In this document: positions 33,985 to 45,630 of the stretch, piece after piece
How positions within the stretch are numbered: position 1 is the stretch's first letter
Layout of the letters: every line of letters begins with the position of its first letter
From: Corylus avellana
Taxonomy: Eukaryota; Streptophyta; Magnoliopsida; Fagales; Betulaceae
DNA: 64,000 bases
NCBI RefSeq assembly: GCF_901000735.1
Contig: NC_081544.1
Span: 29,134,095-29,198,094 of the forward strand
Direction: 5' to 3'
The notes under the pieces: generated by a model
Database searches by the model: none
What the model was told of the DNA's origin: nothing
The model's input: only the letters and a program-made list of their open reading frames with translations
Made by a program: the position numbers and the translations under genes

Positions 33985-36103
33985 CTATATATTTTGTGAT
34001 TGTGTAAGGAACTGAACGTACGTTCATGAACACACTCAGAAAACGGAGAAAAAAAATTCAGCCTCTTTCTACATTCATAATATTTAGGGTGTAGTAACCG
34101 TCAAGAACCCGATGCTTATTTGATGTTTCTAATGAGTTTGAATAGCTAGGTCTATATATAAGCATTTAGGTATATTAATGTTTTTTAGAAATTCAAATTT
34201 TGAATTTGAGATCATCATACGACATGTTTTAGTCCCATTTTTTTACATGATTATGTCGCTCTTATGATGTCAGTGTAATAACGCTATAATTATATAGTCA
34301 AGTTTGTAAAGAAAGAATTTTGAATCCCTAATTTTGTACGCTCTTATTAAGACCGAAAATTATTTATTAAAAAAAAAAAGGCTTAAATTTTGGTTGATGA
34401 ACGATCGAGAAAGGAGACAACTAATTAAATAATGATACCAGCACATCTTCTTAGGAAAGATTATATTATCAGCACATCTGCAACTCAGGACTCAAGCCAT
34501 TATGTTCAGTGTATTTGAGTTTTGGCTTTTGGATGAAATGAAATATTCCATTCATGGCCTTTTCGGTTTGGCATCTACATTGGGTTTCTGGAAATTGAGA
34601 TAAGATGCATGATAAGTATCATCAACATGAGATCCATTTACACTAATGGTTAAGATTAGGATGGTTCATGAGATTTAATTTTACTCTATGATCTGTAAAA
34701 AGGTCTTCAGATTTACAGGTTTGGATGATAATTTTGCTGCATCAAGTGGTTGAAATTCTAACTGAAGTTTTTGAACTAGGATATTTTTGAACTTAAAGTT
34801 TTGCTTGGGGGACTTTTTAACAAGGGTAGGATATGTGGTTAATCCTCAGTCATCACAGGATGGAAATTAAAGATATGATAGCTAGGAAGGGGCTCTTTTG
34901 ATATATTGGAGAATTGTAGTTGAAAAGGGTCTTAATTTTTTATATTACAACGTACAACAATTTAGGGCAGTCTTTCATTAATGAAGCTTTGGAGAAAGCT
35001 ACTTACCATATATCCTCCCAACTCCCCATGTATAGACAATGTGGATGCAGAATTTGAGATGGTGGTTTTCGTGACAACTAGTCTTTCATTTCTCAATCTA
35101 ACTTTTTCAACTAAAAAAAAAAAAAAAGTATGCTAATCTCTGAATCCTACAGGAGAATTAGCCACTGAACTCCTCTCATGATGGGCTTCTTAATAAATAG
35201 CCCATCTATAATTATATATAATAAAACCTAAAATATATTTTAATATATATATTTTTTATTTTCTCATTTCATTAGTAGCAACACCCGGATGTCGCCGCTA
35301 TTGGTAGCATCATTAGCGGAGACAATATTCTCTTAGTGAATGCATTCATGTGACACTGTACATGAACTCATGTACGGATTTTGTATTTTGGTTTACATAA
35401 TTAAACTGATGGATGAGTTTTTTTTTTTTAGCTAAAAATTGAAGATGACTAATCTATTGGGACTGCTCTTACAAGTGAAATAAAACCTAGGATATAATAT
35501 TGTTTTCCCTTGTTAACATTAACTTGTTTATGCCAAAGGTGACTTTCATCTTTTCTTTCATTATAATTTCAATAGTGAGTTCCTGAATTAGAAAAAAAAA
35601 TAATCTTGTATTTTATTTGAGATAAAAAAGAAAGCTTTATGTATGTCATCAATTATAAATTTGTAACTTTTATTCTTTTACAATCATAACAACAGCCACT
35701 TCCACAAATCCAAATGCAACTAATTAATTCCTTCAAAGTACTTTGGCCATTTCCTCACCCAAAGAACATCCGAACTCGAATATTTTATGACGCTACTATA
35801 AGAACATGTACACTATGCATGTTTGGTAAACCAAACCTAATTAACTCATTGGCTTTCATTTATAGAAGTTTGAATTAATTACAGTGAAACATTCTTAACA
35901 ACACGTCGTGAATACTTGGTCAACATGCATGGTTATGCATGTGTTGTCCTTTGAATTTGTTTATCGGTAGCTGCAACTTATTTTGATTTTATTTAATCCT
36001 CGTCTTTAGTTGCCGACCACAATAGCTACAAATTAATATGTTAACATAAGACCCATTTCTCGTCCTCTCGAAAAGAAAAATCACATATTCACAAAGCTCG
36101 ATC
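33985..36103. other. No recognisable gene
   Basis: AT-rich spacer between UGT-2 and UGT-3. No open frame with a known motif. Unlike the other genes, UGT-3 has no copy of the conserved promoter block here. Confidence 0.5.
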
Positions 36104-37435
36104 ATGGTGCATGCATCCTAACTTCCTCCTCGTTACATTACCCGCACAAGGCCATATCAATCCTTCCCTCCAATTCGCCAAGCGTCTCCTGCTCTTGGGA
36201 GCATGTGTCACCTTCACCACCACCGTCTTCGGCCATCATCGCATGACTAAAACCCCTATTCCTGACGGATTGTCCTTCGCCACCTTCTCTGATGGCTACG
36301 ACGACAGGACTAAACCCGATATTGATAATATGGACCACCGTGTATCCGAGGTCAAGCGCCGCGGCTCCCAAGCTCTCACTGATCTTATCCTTTCCGCCGC
36401 AAACGGGGGCCGTAGTTTCACTTGCATAGTTTGCACACCGCTTATCCCTTGGGCTGTCAATGTGGTGTGTGCACTTCACCTTCCATCTGCGCTTCTTTGG
36501 ATTCAACCCGCCACTGTTTTGGACGTATGCTACTACTACTTCAATGGTTATGGTGATGTCATCAGGAACAACAACAATGACCCATCATTCTCGATAGAAT
36601 TACCGGGCCTACCATTTCTCGCTAGTTGTGACCTTCTCTTTTATTTGGCTGCGCCAAATATGTATGCTTTTGCAGTCGCAATATTGCAAGAGCAACTTGA
36701 AGCACTTGAAAGGCAAGACAATCCCAGAATACTAGTGAACACCTTTGATGCACTGGAGCTCGGGGCGTTAAGAGCGATCAAAAACCTCAATTTGATTGGA
36801 ATTGGGCCGCTAATTCCGTCTATTTTTTTGGATGGAAAAGATCCATTGGATAATTCTTTTGGAGGAGACCTTTTCCAAAGCTCTAAGGACTACATCGAAT
36901 GGCTCAACTCCAACCCCAAATCATCCGTTGTATACACGTCGTTCGGGAGCTTATTGGTGTTATCCAAGCAACAAATGGAGGAAATTGCACGCTGATTATT
37001 GGAGTCCGGCCACCCCTTCTTGTGGGTCATAAAAGCTAAGGAAAATGAAGAAGAAGAGAAGGAAGAAGATAAATTGAGCTGTAAGGAGGAATTGGAAGAA
37101 AAGGGAATGATAGTGCCGTGGTGTTCTCAAGTGGAGGTTTTGTCGCACCCCTCGTTGGGATGCTTTGTGGCACATTGTGGATAGAATTCAACTTTAGAGA
37201 GTTTGATTTGTGGGGTGCCACATGTGGCATTCCCTCAATGGTCGGATCAATGAACAAATGCGAAGCTGGTCGAAGAAGTGTGGAAGACGGGTGTGAGGGT
37301 GACTGCAATTAAGGATGGGATTGTTAAAGGTGATGAGATCAAGAAGAGGTGCTTGGAATTGGTTGTTGGAGGTAGTGGAAAGAGAGGGGAAGAAATGAGA
37401 AGGAATGCTAAGAAGTGGACATTTGCTTTAATTTG
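36104..37435 (+). pseudogene. UGT-3: UGT75-type pseudogene
   Basis: The original ATG (36104) is put out of frame by a 4-base GCAT duplication. By chance this provides a new in-frame ATG at 36111 ([18 protein letters not shown]). From there 294 codons run to a TGA (36993-36995) replacing Gly before the donor domain. A TAG (37182-37184) replaces the Trp of HCGWN in the PSPG box, and a TGA (37251-37253) follows PQWSDQ. A 3' deletion joins RRNAKKW directly to the last few codons. Several conserved residues are also changed (VNVVCALHLP, CDLLFY). Truncated N-terminal products are possible but would lack the UDP-sugar site. Confidence 0.93.
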
Positions 37436-39590
37436 GCTTGAAGGGTTTTGTTCTTCATTCATCTTCTTCATATTTTTTTTTCTTTCTCTCTTCTTTATTA
37501 TTTTTCTCTATGCAAGTATTTAAGTCGGTCATGTCTCCGTGTCTCCATCTGGCTACCACGTGCTAGCGAGTGTACCACATGCGCCGCAAGTAGATCTTAC
37601 TTATGGGCATGTGTCTAACACGCGCCGAAGCGTCGAACGCCCTACTCAACACATACAGCTAGCCTTCTTCTACCCCTCACCGCTGTCGCCGACCTCTTGT
37701 GGCGTTTCAATAGCTTTCGACAACCACTGCCGTCGCGTAGTCTTCACGTGCCAACAATTGGCTTCCACGCACTGGCCCAAGCCGCCTTCCTCTGCCTTGT
37801 CCACCACCGGTGTTGCTATTCGATGATTTTATTTGATGTTTCTTTATTTTTCGTTGTATTTTTCTGTTCTTTGTGTTTCTTTTTTTGGCAAGTTCTTTTT
37901 ACTCGGCTATTTTTCAATTTTTGGCAGAGTTTTCCCTCTCTCTACACTACTTAAGGTTGGGTTTGATTTCTTGTACCGACTACTGATGCTTGTATTGGTA
38001 ACTCTTATGGGTTTTGTTCTGTTTATGGAACGTTGTCATATTTAACCACCTTCACTGGCAGTATCCATTCGTTTGATAGGCCATATCATTTATTTTATCC
38101 ATTCCCGGCTGTTCTTATGAAGACTATGTCACATTTGTTTTTTTATTTTCTGGTAATTTCTTTTCCCCCCCTCCCTACATCGAATAGAAAAAAGTATTTA
38201 ATTTTCATTGATCATAATTAATAGTTTAAAGAAATTTCTTGAAATTTATTTATGTGGTAAATATGTTCAAGAAGCAGACTAAATTAATTACTAGTTAGTT
38301 CATTTTAGGAGTGTTATAAGCAGAGACGGAGGAAGCTAGGGGGTGGTTCATATATATAGGCCATGGCCATCCCCGGCCAACTCATAAGGAAAAAAAATTG
38401 AAGGAATTTTTTTTGCATATCGGCCTCTAACAACACAATTTATTGGCTCTTGGCTTCTGTCCATACTAAACTCTGCCTCTATCCATGTTTACAGGATAAG
38501 CCTTAAGTCTTAAGATGTATGTTTTGATACATATATATTCTAAATTCAGCAAAACACAAGGTTATATACACCTTCCTAACGTATAGGCAAACTGGTAAAC
38601 TCTGAATAATTAATTGAATTGTTCTACACCCAACAAGCTAAATCACTTTGAAGATTTAAACATGGACGAGAAAAATCCCTAATTGCTTTAGACACACATG
38701 GAAATTAGGAGAAACGAACGAAATACGACCGTTCATATGAAAACATAAATGAGCTTAAACTGTTTGGACAAGCGTTTAGGTACCTAGTCAGGATATCCTG
38801 ACAGGTGCCCAATCAGAAAATATCCACCTGTCCTCGTATTACATGACATCCAATCCAACTCGAATCGGCCATTCGGCCCACATCTATTGTTAGATTAAAG
38901 ATAATAATGGTGATTTAAAGTGCATTAAATAATCCTGCCGGCACCGGCAATAATGGTTACACATTCTACACTCTGGATATTTCTCTTTCGAGGCATCATG
39001 TAGATAACTTGATTTAACTTGATTTAAGCATTTTATATCTAATCAATTTTATCTAATCAGGACTTAAACATTGAGTATTTTCTCTCTCTCTCTCTCTCTC
39101 TTCTCTGGGTTCATTCACTCACAACTCACAAGTACTAATAAATAAATTGTCTTGTTAAAGCTTCTTTTATAACTTTTTTTTAGATCTTTAAAATTTTCAA
39201 GAAATAGTAGATTTTTAAATTATGTAATTTTTGCTATTTTTAGTTATTGCAACGTTTGAAAATATTATAAATTAAAAATGTGGAATGTTACAGTTAAGAA
39301 ATCAATATATTTTTGTCATATTTTTACTTTTTATGTTGTAAAAAAACTTTGAACCAATTTTTTTTTTTTTTTTTTATAAAGAAGAAAAATGGTCCCTACA
39401 AAAGTTAAAATGAGGCATTTTGAGAAGAAAATTCTTTTTAATTATCTCGATAACATGCTATATTTTTAATGAATATCATTTTTTAAACATTTTGATGCAT
39501 AAAATAATCTAAAAAAATTATACGAAATCTAGATCAAAAATGGCCGCCCGAGAGTAAAACTATAAAAACCAAACATCCTCGTCGAAATGA
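37436..39590. other. No recognisable gene
   Basis: Bases 37520-38240 are less AT-rich and contain several overlapping open frames without motifs. About 39180-39480 resembles, inverted, the shared insertion at 57231-57783 and its copy near 62780-63310. It is probably another copy of the same repeat. Confidence 0.4.
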
Positions 39591-39810
39591 AAGCCATCAA
39601 ATCCTTGCTTAATAAAGTGACAAATTAAAACGTGATCATGTGAAATAATCGAAGTACTTGTTGGATAAATTTGGAATTTCGGGTCCCGGCCAACCGAAAC
39701 CAGTGCCATAGATGCAACTCCTTGAGCAGATCACGTGCATGCATGATCAACCCAAGGCAGTCCTTGGCCCTCTCGTATAGACAACAATATATTACAGGTC
39801 ACCGCCCCCT

Positions 39811-39834
39811 CCAAATCGTCATCTCAAACGTCAT
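39811..39834 (+). promoter_or_regulatory. Conserved UGT-cluster promoter block (UGT-4 copy)
   Basis: CCAAATCGTCATC plus TCAAACGTCAT, about 205 bases upstream of the UGT-4 ATG. This is farther than in the other genes. Confidence 0.6.
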
Positions 39835-40038
39835 AAATGCTACATATATCTTAATTATTATTTTGATGTATATATATTTTGTGGTTATGAATATTTTGTT
39901 TTTGGGTGGTTTGGTAGGATTTTGTTTTGAAAAACTGTGCATATTTCGATCCGCTTGAGATTGCATGTCCCATAAATTGACTCGTACCGCATGATCAAAT
40001 GTATTCCCATTAATTGCAGAGAGCAGTCCACGACGATC

Positions 40039-41422
40039 ATGGTGCACCGCCGCTTCCTTCTCGTTACATTCCCTGTGCAAGGCCATATAAATCCCGGCCT
40101 CCAATTCGCCAAGCGCCTCATTCGCTTGGGAGCCCACGTCACCTTCGCCACCAGCGTCTCCGCCCGGCGCCGAATGACCAAAACCCCCACGTTCGACGGG
40201 TTGTCATTCGCCACCTTCTCTGATGGCTATGACAACGGGGTTAAACCTGGCGATGACGTCGAGCACTACATTTCGGAGCTTAGACGCTCTGGCTCCAAAA
40301 CTCTCACTCAACTTATTGTGTCCAGCGCAGACGAGGGTTGCCCGTTTACGGGCTTGGTCTACACGCTCCTACTCCCATGGGCGGCGGAAGTGGCACGTGA
40401 ACTTCACCTCCCATCAGCCCTCCTTTGGATTCAACCCGCCACGGTTTTGGACATATACTACTACTACTTCAATGGGTATGGTGACGTCATCAGGAACAAC
40501 AGCAATGACCCCTCATGTTCGATACAATTGCCGGGACTACCATCGCTCACTAGCCGTGACCTGCCCTCCTTTCTGCTTGCTTCAAATTTGTATGCTGTTG
40601 CGCTCCCGACGTTTCAAGAGCAACTTGAAGCGCTTGAAAAAGAAAGCAAGCCGAGAATTCTAGTGAACACCTTTGATGCACTGGAGCCTGAGGCGTTAAG
40701 AGCGATCGAAAAGTTCAATTTGATCGGAATTGGGCCGCTGATTCCGTCTGCTTTTTTGGATGGGAAAGATCCATCGGATAATTCTTTTGGAGGAGATCTT
40801 TTCCAAAGCTCAAAGGACTACATTGAATGGCTCAACTCCAAGCCCAAATCATCTGTTATTTACGTGTCGTTTGGGACCGTGTCGGAGTTAACGAAGCGGC
40901 AGACGGAGGAAGTTGCTCGTGGATTGTTGGGTTGCGGCCGCCCATTCTTGTGGGTCACAAGAGCTAACGAAAATGGAGAAGAGAAATTCATGAGTTGTAA
41001 AGGGGAATTGGAGCAAAAGGGAATGATAGTGCCATGGTGTTGTCAAGTGGAGGTTTTGTCGCACCCCTCGTTGGGATGCTTTGTGACGCATTGCGGGTGG
41101 AATTCAACTTTGGAGAGTTTAGGTTGTGGAGTGCCTGTCGTGGCATTCCCCCAGTGGTCAGATCAAGGGACAAACGCGAAGCTGATCGAGGACGTGTGGA
41201 AGACGGGAGTGAGGGTGACTGTAAAAATGAGGATGGAATTGTGGAAGGTGATGAGATCAAGAGATGCTTGGAATTGGTTATCGGAGAAGGAGGGAGAGGG
41301 GAAGATATTAGAAGGAATGCCATGAAATGGAAGGCTTTGGCTGGCGAGGCTGCCAGGGAAGGCGGTTCTTCGTATAACAATCTTAAAGCTTTTGTCGATG
41401 AGATTACACAAGATGGTTGTTA
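40039..41422 (+). pseudogene. UGT-4: frameshifted twin of UGT-5
   Basis: Same sequence as UGT-5 apart from a few bases. Two extra A in the run at 41223-41227 shift the frame after GVRVTV, well past the PSPG box. The frame then reads [14 protein letters not shown]... to a stop at 41325, instead of NEDGIVEG...FVDEITQDGC. The last ~65 residues, including the C-terminal helix that packs back on the N-terminal domain in UGT structures, are replaced by about 30 wrong ones. It could be a real null allele or copy, or a base-calling error in a homopolymer. At the two amino-acid differences it has Pro (NDPSCS) and Asp (EGDEIK), the residues found in all paralogues. Confidence 0.85.
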
Positions 41423-42386
41423 AAAATAATACCTTTCTTTTTTTCTTTTTTCTTTTTTTGTGCTTTTAAATAAAAGTTTTAAAAATATTTTGTGTTTAAC
41501 TCGTTTGTTAATGCTTTTGCTAAAGCAAAAAACTCCCTAAAAAATCGTTGTCAGGCTAGGCTTGAAAAGGTTTGTGTGGCATCTCACATTGTCTTGACTC
41601 CTGAGTGTGAGAAAGGGTTGTGCTTATATAAATTATGCTCTTTCTAAATAGTTTATTCAATAACAAAATTGTGCGCGTTAATGCCCCCAAGTTAAAGGCT
41701 CAAAACGAAAAATATCATACCACTTCAAACAATGATATTATAGTTTGTGCTAAAAAAAAAATGGCTTGTGCATTATTGATTCTTGTTTTTCACTTTTGCC
41801 TTGCAATTTTGTTTATTTTTTTTCCTTTTCAGACGAATTTTTTGGTGTACATTTGTAACTTAGAAAGTACGTCACTCGGTACAATCTACCTCGTGATTTT
41901 CATGAAATAGACAAGCTGAATTATACAAACTCCAACAATTTAACCTCTAAAACAATGACATGTGTTGTTTAATATGTCAGAAGAACATGTTATTAAAAAG
42001 ATACATGTCACTTTTTTAATGTTGAGTTCCTACAATCTAGTTTGCAAGAAATTTAAGTCTTCATGAGAGCCGAGAACAATTTAGACTTGCACCTTTTATT
42101 TAGGTAACTAATTAAACTTGCACCCATATACATTGTTTCAATTTTGGGGAAATAAGTTTTGTTTATTTAAATTAATTTAAAAGAGAGTTAAGTCCAGTAC
42201 TCATACCAATGTAATGTACCAACGGCTATTAGGGCAACAAAGCTTGCAACTAAATCAAGGGATGCATGAATTCTCGTAGCAGGGGATAAGAGGGCTCTCA
42301 TAAGCGACCGGTGAGAATGATATAATCAATAAAAGTCTATGGTGTAGCAATGAAGTGTTCAACGATGTCATAATACATCAATGAGT
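41423..42386. other. 3' flank of UGT-4, no gene
   Basis: AT-rich. It matches 44665-45630 with scattered differences, more than within the coding region. The open frame at 41635-41910 (and its copy at 44876) has no motif. Confidence 0.5.
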
Positions 42387-42734
42387 CACTACAAAAAAAT
42401 TATTATTTTCTAACGTGGCAAACAGTACATGATTTTTGTCATGTTACTATTTTCTGACGTAGCAAAAAATGTCACGTCAGAAAAATATTTTTCTGACATG
42501 CTAAAAATAGCACGTCAGAATTTTTTTACGTCTTCTGACGCGCCAAATTGGAGCGTCAGAATTTTTAAATTCTAACGTGTCCAATTGGCATGTCAGAAGA
42601 ATTTTCTGACATGCTAAAAATAGTGTGTCAAAAAAAAAATGGACAGAATTTTGAAATGTTTCCCTCTTCTTATTTTCCCTCAACTTTTTTCCTCTTTTTA
42701 TTCTTCCCTCCTCATTTATTTTCCCTACACTCTC
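42387..42734. mobile_element. CACTA element, left end only (cut by gap)
   Basis: Starts CACTACAAAAAAATTATTAT with AGT just outside. It contains repeated TTCTGACGTG-type subterminal motifs. It is the counterpart of 45631-46715, interrupted by the assembly gap. Confidence 0.85.
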
Positions 42735-42834
42735 NNNNNNNNNNNNNNNNNNNNNNNNNNNNNNNNNNNNNNNNNNNNNNNNNNNNNNNNNNNNNNNNNN
42801 NNNNNNNNNNNNNNNNNNNNNNNNNNNNNNNNNN
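42735..42834. other. Assembly gap (100 N) at the junction of the duplication
   Basis: Exactly 100 N, placed where copy A stops and copy B starts. Confidence 0.97.
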
Positions 42835-43053
42835 AGCCATCAAATCCTTGCTTAATAAAGTGACAAATTAAAACGTGATCATGTGAAATAATCGAAGTAC
42901 TTGTTGGATAAATTTGGAATTTCGGGTCCCGGCCAACCGAAACCAGTGCCATAGATGCAACTCCTTGAGCAGATCACGTGCATGCATGATCAACCCAAGG
43001 CAGTCCTTGGCCCTCTCGTATAGACAACAATATATTACAGGTCACCGCCCCCT

Positions 43054-43077
43054 CCAAATCGTCATCTCAAACGTCAT
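43054..43077 (+). promoter_or_regulatory. Conserved UGT-cluster promoter block (UGT-5 copy)
   Basis: Identical to the UGT-4 copy, at the same distance from the ATG. Confidence 0.6.
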
Positions 43078-43281
43078 AAATGCTACATATATCTTAATTA
43101 TTATTTTGATGTATATATATTTTGTGGTTATGAATATTTTGTTTTTGGGTGGTTTGGTAGGATTTTGTTTTGAAAAACTGTGCATATTTCGATCCGCTTG
43201 AGATTGCATGTCCCATAAATTGACTCGTACCGCATGATCAAATGTATTCCCATTAATTGCAGAGAGCAGTCCACGACGATC

Positions 43282-44664
43282 ATGGTGCACCGCCGCTTCC
43301 TTCTCGTTACATTCCCTGTGCAAGGCCATATAAATCCCGGCCTCCAATTCGCCAAGCGCCTCATTCGCTTGGGAGCCCACGTCACCTTCGCCACCAGCGT
43401 CTCCGCCCGGCGCCGAATGACCAAAACCCCCACGTTCGACGGGTTGTCATTCGCCACCTTCTCTGATGGCTATGACAACGGGGTTAAACCTGGCGATGAC
43501 GTCGAGCACTACATTTCGGAGCTTAGACGCTCTGGCTCCAAAACTCTCACTCAACTTATTGTGTCCAGCGCAGACGAGGGTTGCCCGTTTACGGGCTTGG
43601 TCTACACGCTCCTACTCCCATGGGCGGCGGAAGTGGCACGTGAACTTCACCTCCCATCAGCCCTCCTTTGGATTCAACCCGCCACGGTTTTGGACATATA
43701 CTACTACTACTTCAATGGGTATGGTGACGTCATCAGGAACAACAGCAATGACCTCTCATGTTCGATACAATTGCCGGGACTACCATCGCTCACTAGCCGT
43801 GACCTGCCCTCCTTTCTGCTTGCTTCAAATTTGTATGCTGTTGCGCTCCCGACGTTTCAAGAGCAACTTGAAGCGCTTGAAAAAGAAAGCAAGCCGAGAA
43901 TTCTAGTGAACACCTTTGATGCACTGGAGCCTGAGGCGTTAAGAGCGATCGAAAAGTTCAATTTGATCGGAATTGGGCCGCTGATTCCGTCTGCTTTTTT
44001 GGATGGGAAAGATCCATCGGATAATTCTTTTGGAGGAGATCTTTTCCAAAGCTCAAAGGACTACATTGAATGGCTCAACTCCAAGCCCAAATCATCTGTT
44101 ATTTACGTGTCGTTTGGGACCGTGTCGGAGTTAACGAAGCGGCAGACGGAGGAAGTTGCTCGTGGATTGTTGGGTTGCGGCCGCCCATTCTTGTGGGTCA
44201 CAAGAGCTAACGAAAATGGAGAAGAGAAATTCATGAGTTGTAAAGGGGAATTGGAGCAAAAGGGAATGATAGTGCCATGGTGTTGTCAAGTGGAGGTTTT
44301 GTCGCACCCCTCGTTGGGATGCTTTGTGACGCATTGCGGGTGGAATTCAACTTTGGAGAGTTTAGGTTGTGGAGTGCCTGTCGTGGCATTCCCCCAGTGG
44401 TCAGATCAAGGGACAAACGCGAAGCTGATCGAGGACGTGTGGAAGACGGGAGTGAGGGTGACTGTAAATGAGGATGGAATTGTGGAAGGTTATGAGATCA
44501 AGAGATGCTTGGAATTGGTTATCGGAGAAGGAGGGAGAGGGGAAGATATTAGAAGGAATGCCATGAAATGGAAGGCTTTGGCTGGCGAGGCTGCCAGGGA
44601 AGGCGGTTCTTCGTATAACAATCTTAAAGCTTTTGTCGATGAGATTACACAAGATGGTTGTTAA
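43282..44664 (+). CDS. UGT-5: UGT75-type UDP-glucosyltransferase, intact
   Basis: 460 residues from the ATG of MVHRRF. The open frame reaches back to 43234, but that leader (MIKCIPINCREQ) is unlike UGT-6 to -8 and is probably 5' UTR. His16 sits in TFPVQGHINP. PSPG box 333-376: [23 protein letters not shown]; the third residue is Cys, where the cluster has Ser. It ends FVDEITQDGC, like UGT-6 and -7. Two residues differ from all paralogues: Leu in NDLSCS (else Pro) and Tyr in EGYEIK (else Asp). Expected role: cytosolic glucosylation of a small molecule, acceptor unknown. Followed by a T-rich 3' region with AATAAAAG near 44709, a possible poly(A) signal. Confidence 0.93.
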   Translation: MVHRRFLLVTFPVQGHINPGLQFAKRLIRLGAHVTFATSVSARRRMTKTPTFDGLSFATFSDGYDNGVKPGDDVEHYISELRRSGSKTLTQLIVSSADEGCPFTGLVYTLLLPWAAEVARELHLPSALLWIQPATVLDIYYYYFNGYGDVIRNNSNDLSCSIQLPGLPSLTSRDLPSFLLASNLYAVALPTFQEQLEALEKESKPRILVNTFDALEPEALRAIEKFNLIGIGPLIPSAFLDGKDPSDNSFGGDLFQSSKDYIEWLNSKPKSSVIYVSFGTVSELTKRQTEEVARGLLGCGRPFLWVTRANENGEEKFMSCKGELEQKGMIVPWCCQVEVLSHPSLGCFVTHCGWNSTLESLGCGVPVVAFPQWSDQGTNAKLIEDVWKTGVRVTVNEDGIVEGYEIKRCLELVIGEGGRGEDIRRNAMKWKALAGEAAREGGSSYNNLKAFVDEITQDGC

Positions 44665-45630
44665 AAATAATACCTTTCTTTTTTTCTTTTTTCTTTTTTT
44701 GTGCTTTTAAATAAAAGTTTTAAAAATATTTTGTGTTTAACTCGTTTGTTAATGCTTTTGCTAAAGCAAAAAACTCCCTAAAAAATCGTTGTCAGGCTAG
44801 GCTTGAAAAGGTTTGTGTGGCATCTCACATTGTCTTGACTCCTGAGTGTGAGAAAGGGTTGTGCTTATATAAATTATGCTCTTTCTAAATAGTTTATTCA
44901 ATAACAAAATTGTGCGCGTTAATGCCCCCAAGTTAAAGGCTCAAAACGAAAAATATCATACCACTTCAAACAATGATATTATAGTTTGTGCTAAAAAAAA
45001 AATGGCTTGTGCATTATTGATTCTTGTTTTTCACTTTTGCCTTGCAATTTTGTTTATTTTTTTTCCTTTTCAGACGAATTTTTTGGTGTACATTTGTAAC
45101 TTAGAAAGTACGTCACTCGGTACAATCTACCTCGTGATTTTCATGAAATAGACAAGCTGAATTATACAAACTCCAACAATTTAACCTCTAAAACAATGAC
45201 ATGTGTTGTTTAATATGTCAAAGAACATGTTAATAAAAAGATAGATGTCACTTTTTTAATGTTGAGTTCCTACAATCCAGTTTGCAAGAAATTTAAGTCT
45301 TGATGAGAGCCGAGAACAATTTAGACTTGCACCTTTTATTTAGGTAACTAATTAAACTTGCACCCATATATATACATTGTTTCAATTTTGGGGAAATAAG
45401 TTTTGTTTATTTAAATTAATTTAAAAGAGAGTTAAGTCCAGTACTCATACCAATGTAATGAACCAACGGCTATTAGGGCAACAAAGCTTGCAACTAAATC
45501 AAGGGATGCATGAATTCTCGTAGCAGGGGATAAGAGGGCTCTCATAAGCGACCGGTGAGAATGATATAATCAATAAAAGTGTATGGTGTAGCAATAAAGT
45601 GTTCAACGATGTCATAATACATCAATGAGT
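44665..45630. other. 3' flank of UGT-5, no gene
   Basis: Counterpart of 41423-42386. Only unsupported short open frames. Confidence 0.5.

Larger units (their letters stand above)
39591..42734 (+). repeat. Near-identical 3.1 kb duplication, copy A (ends at gap)
   Basis: From AGCCATCAAATCCTTGC to TTTTCCCTACACTCTC this matches 42835-46030 base for base, with a constant offset of 3243 over the gene and only a handful of substitutions and short indels. It ends exactly at the 100-N gap, and copy B begins at the first base after that gap. It holds UGT-4 and the truncated CACTA element. See the findings for the false-duplication question. Confidence 0.95.

Noticed and set aside
37520..38240. Overlapping plus-strand open frames downstream of UGT-3
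   Set aside because: Three frames are open at once in T-rich sequence, with no motif or paralogue.
41635..41910. 91-residue hydrophobic open frame downstream of UGT-4, identical at 44876
   Set aside because: Conservation is explained by the near-identical duplication. T-rich sequence gives false membrane-like runs.
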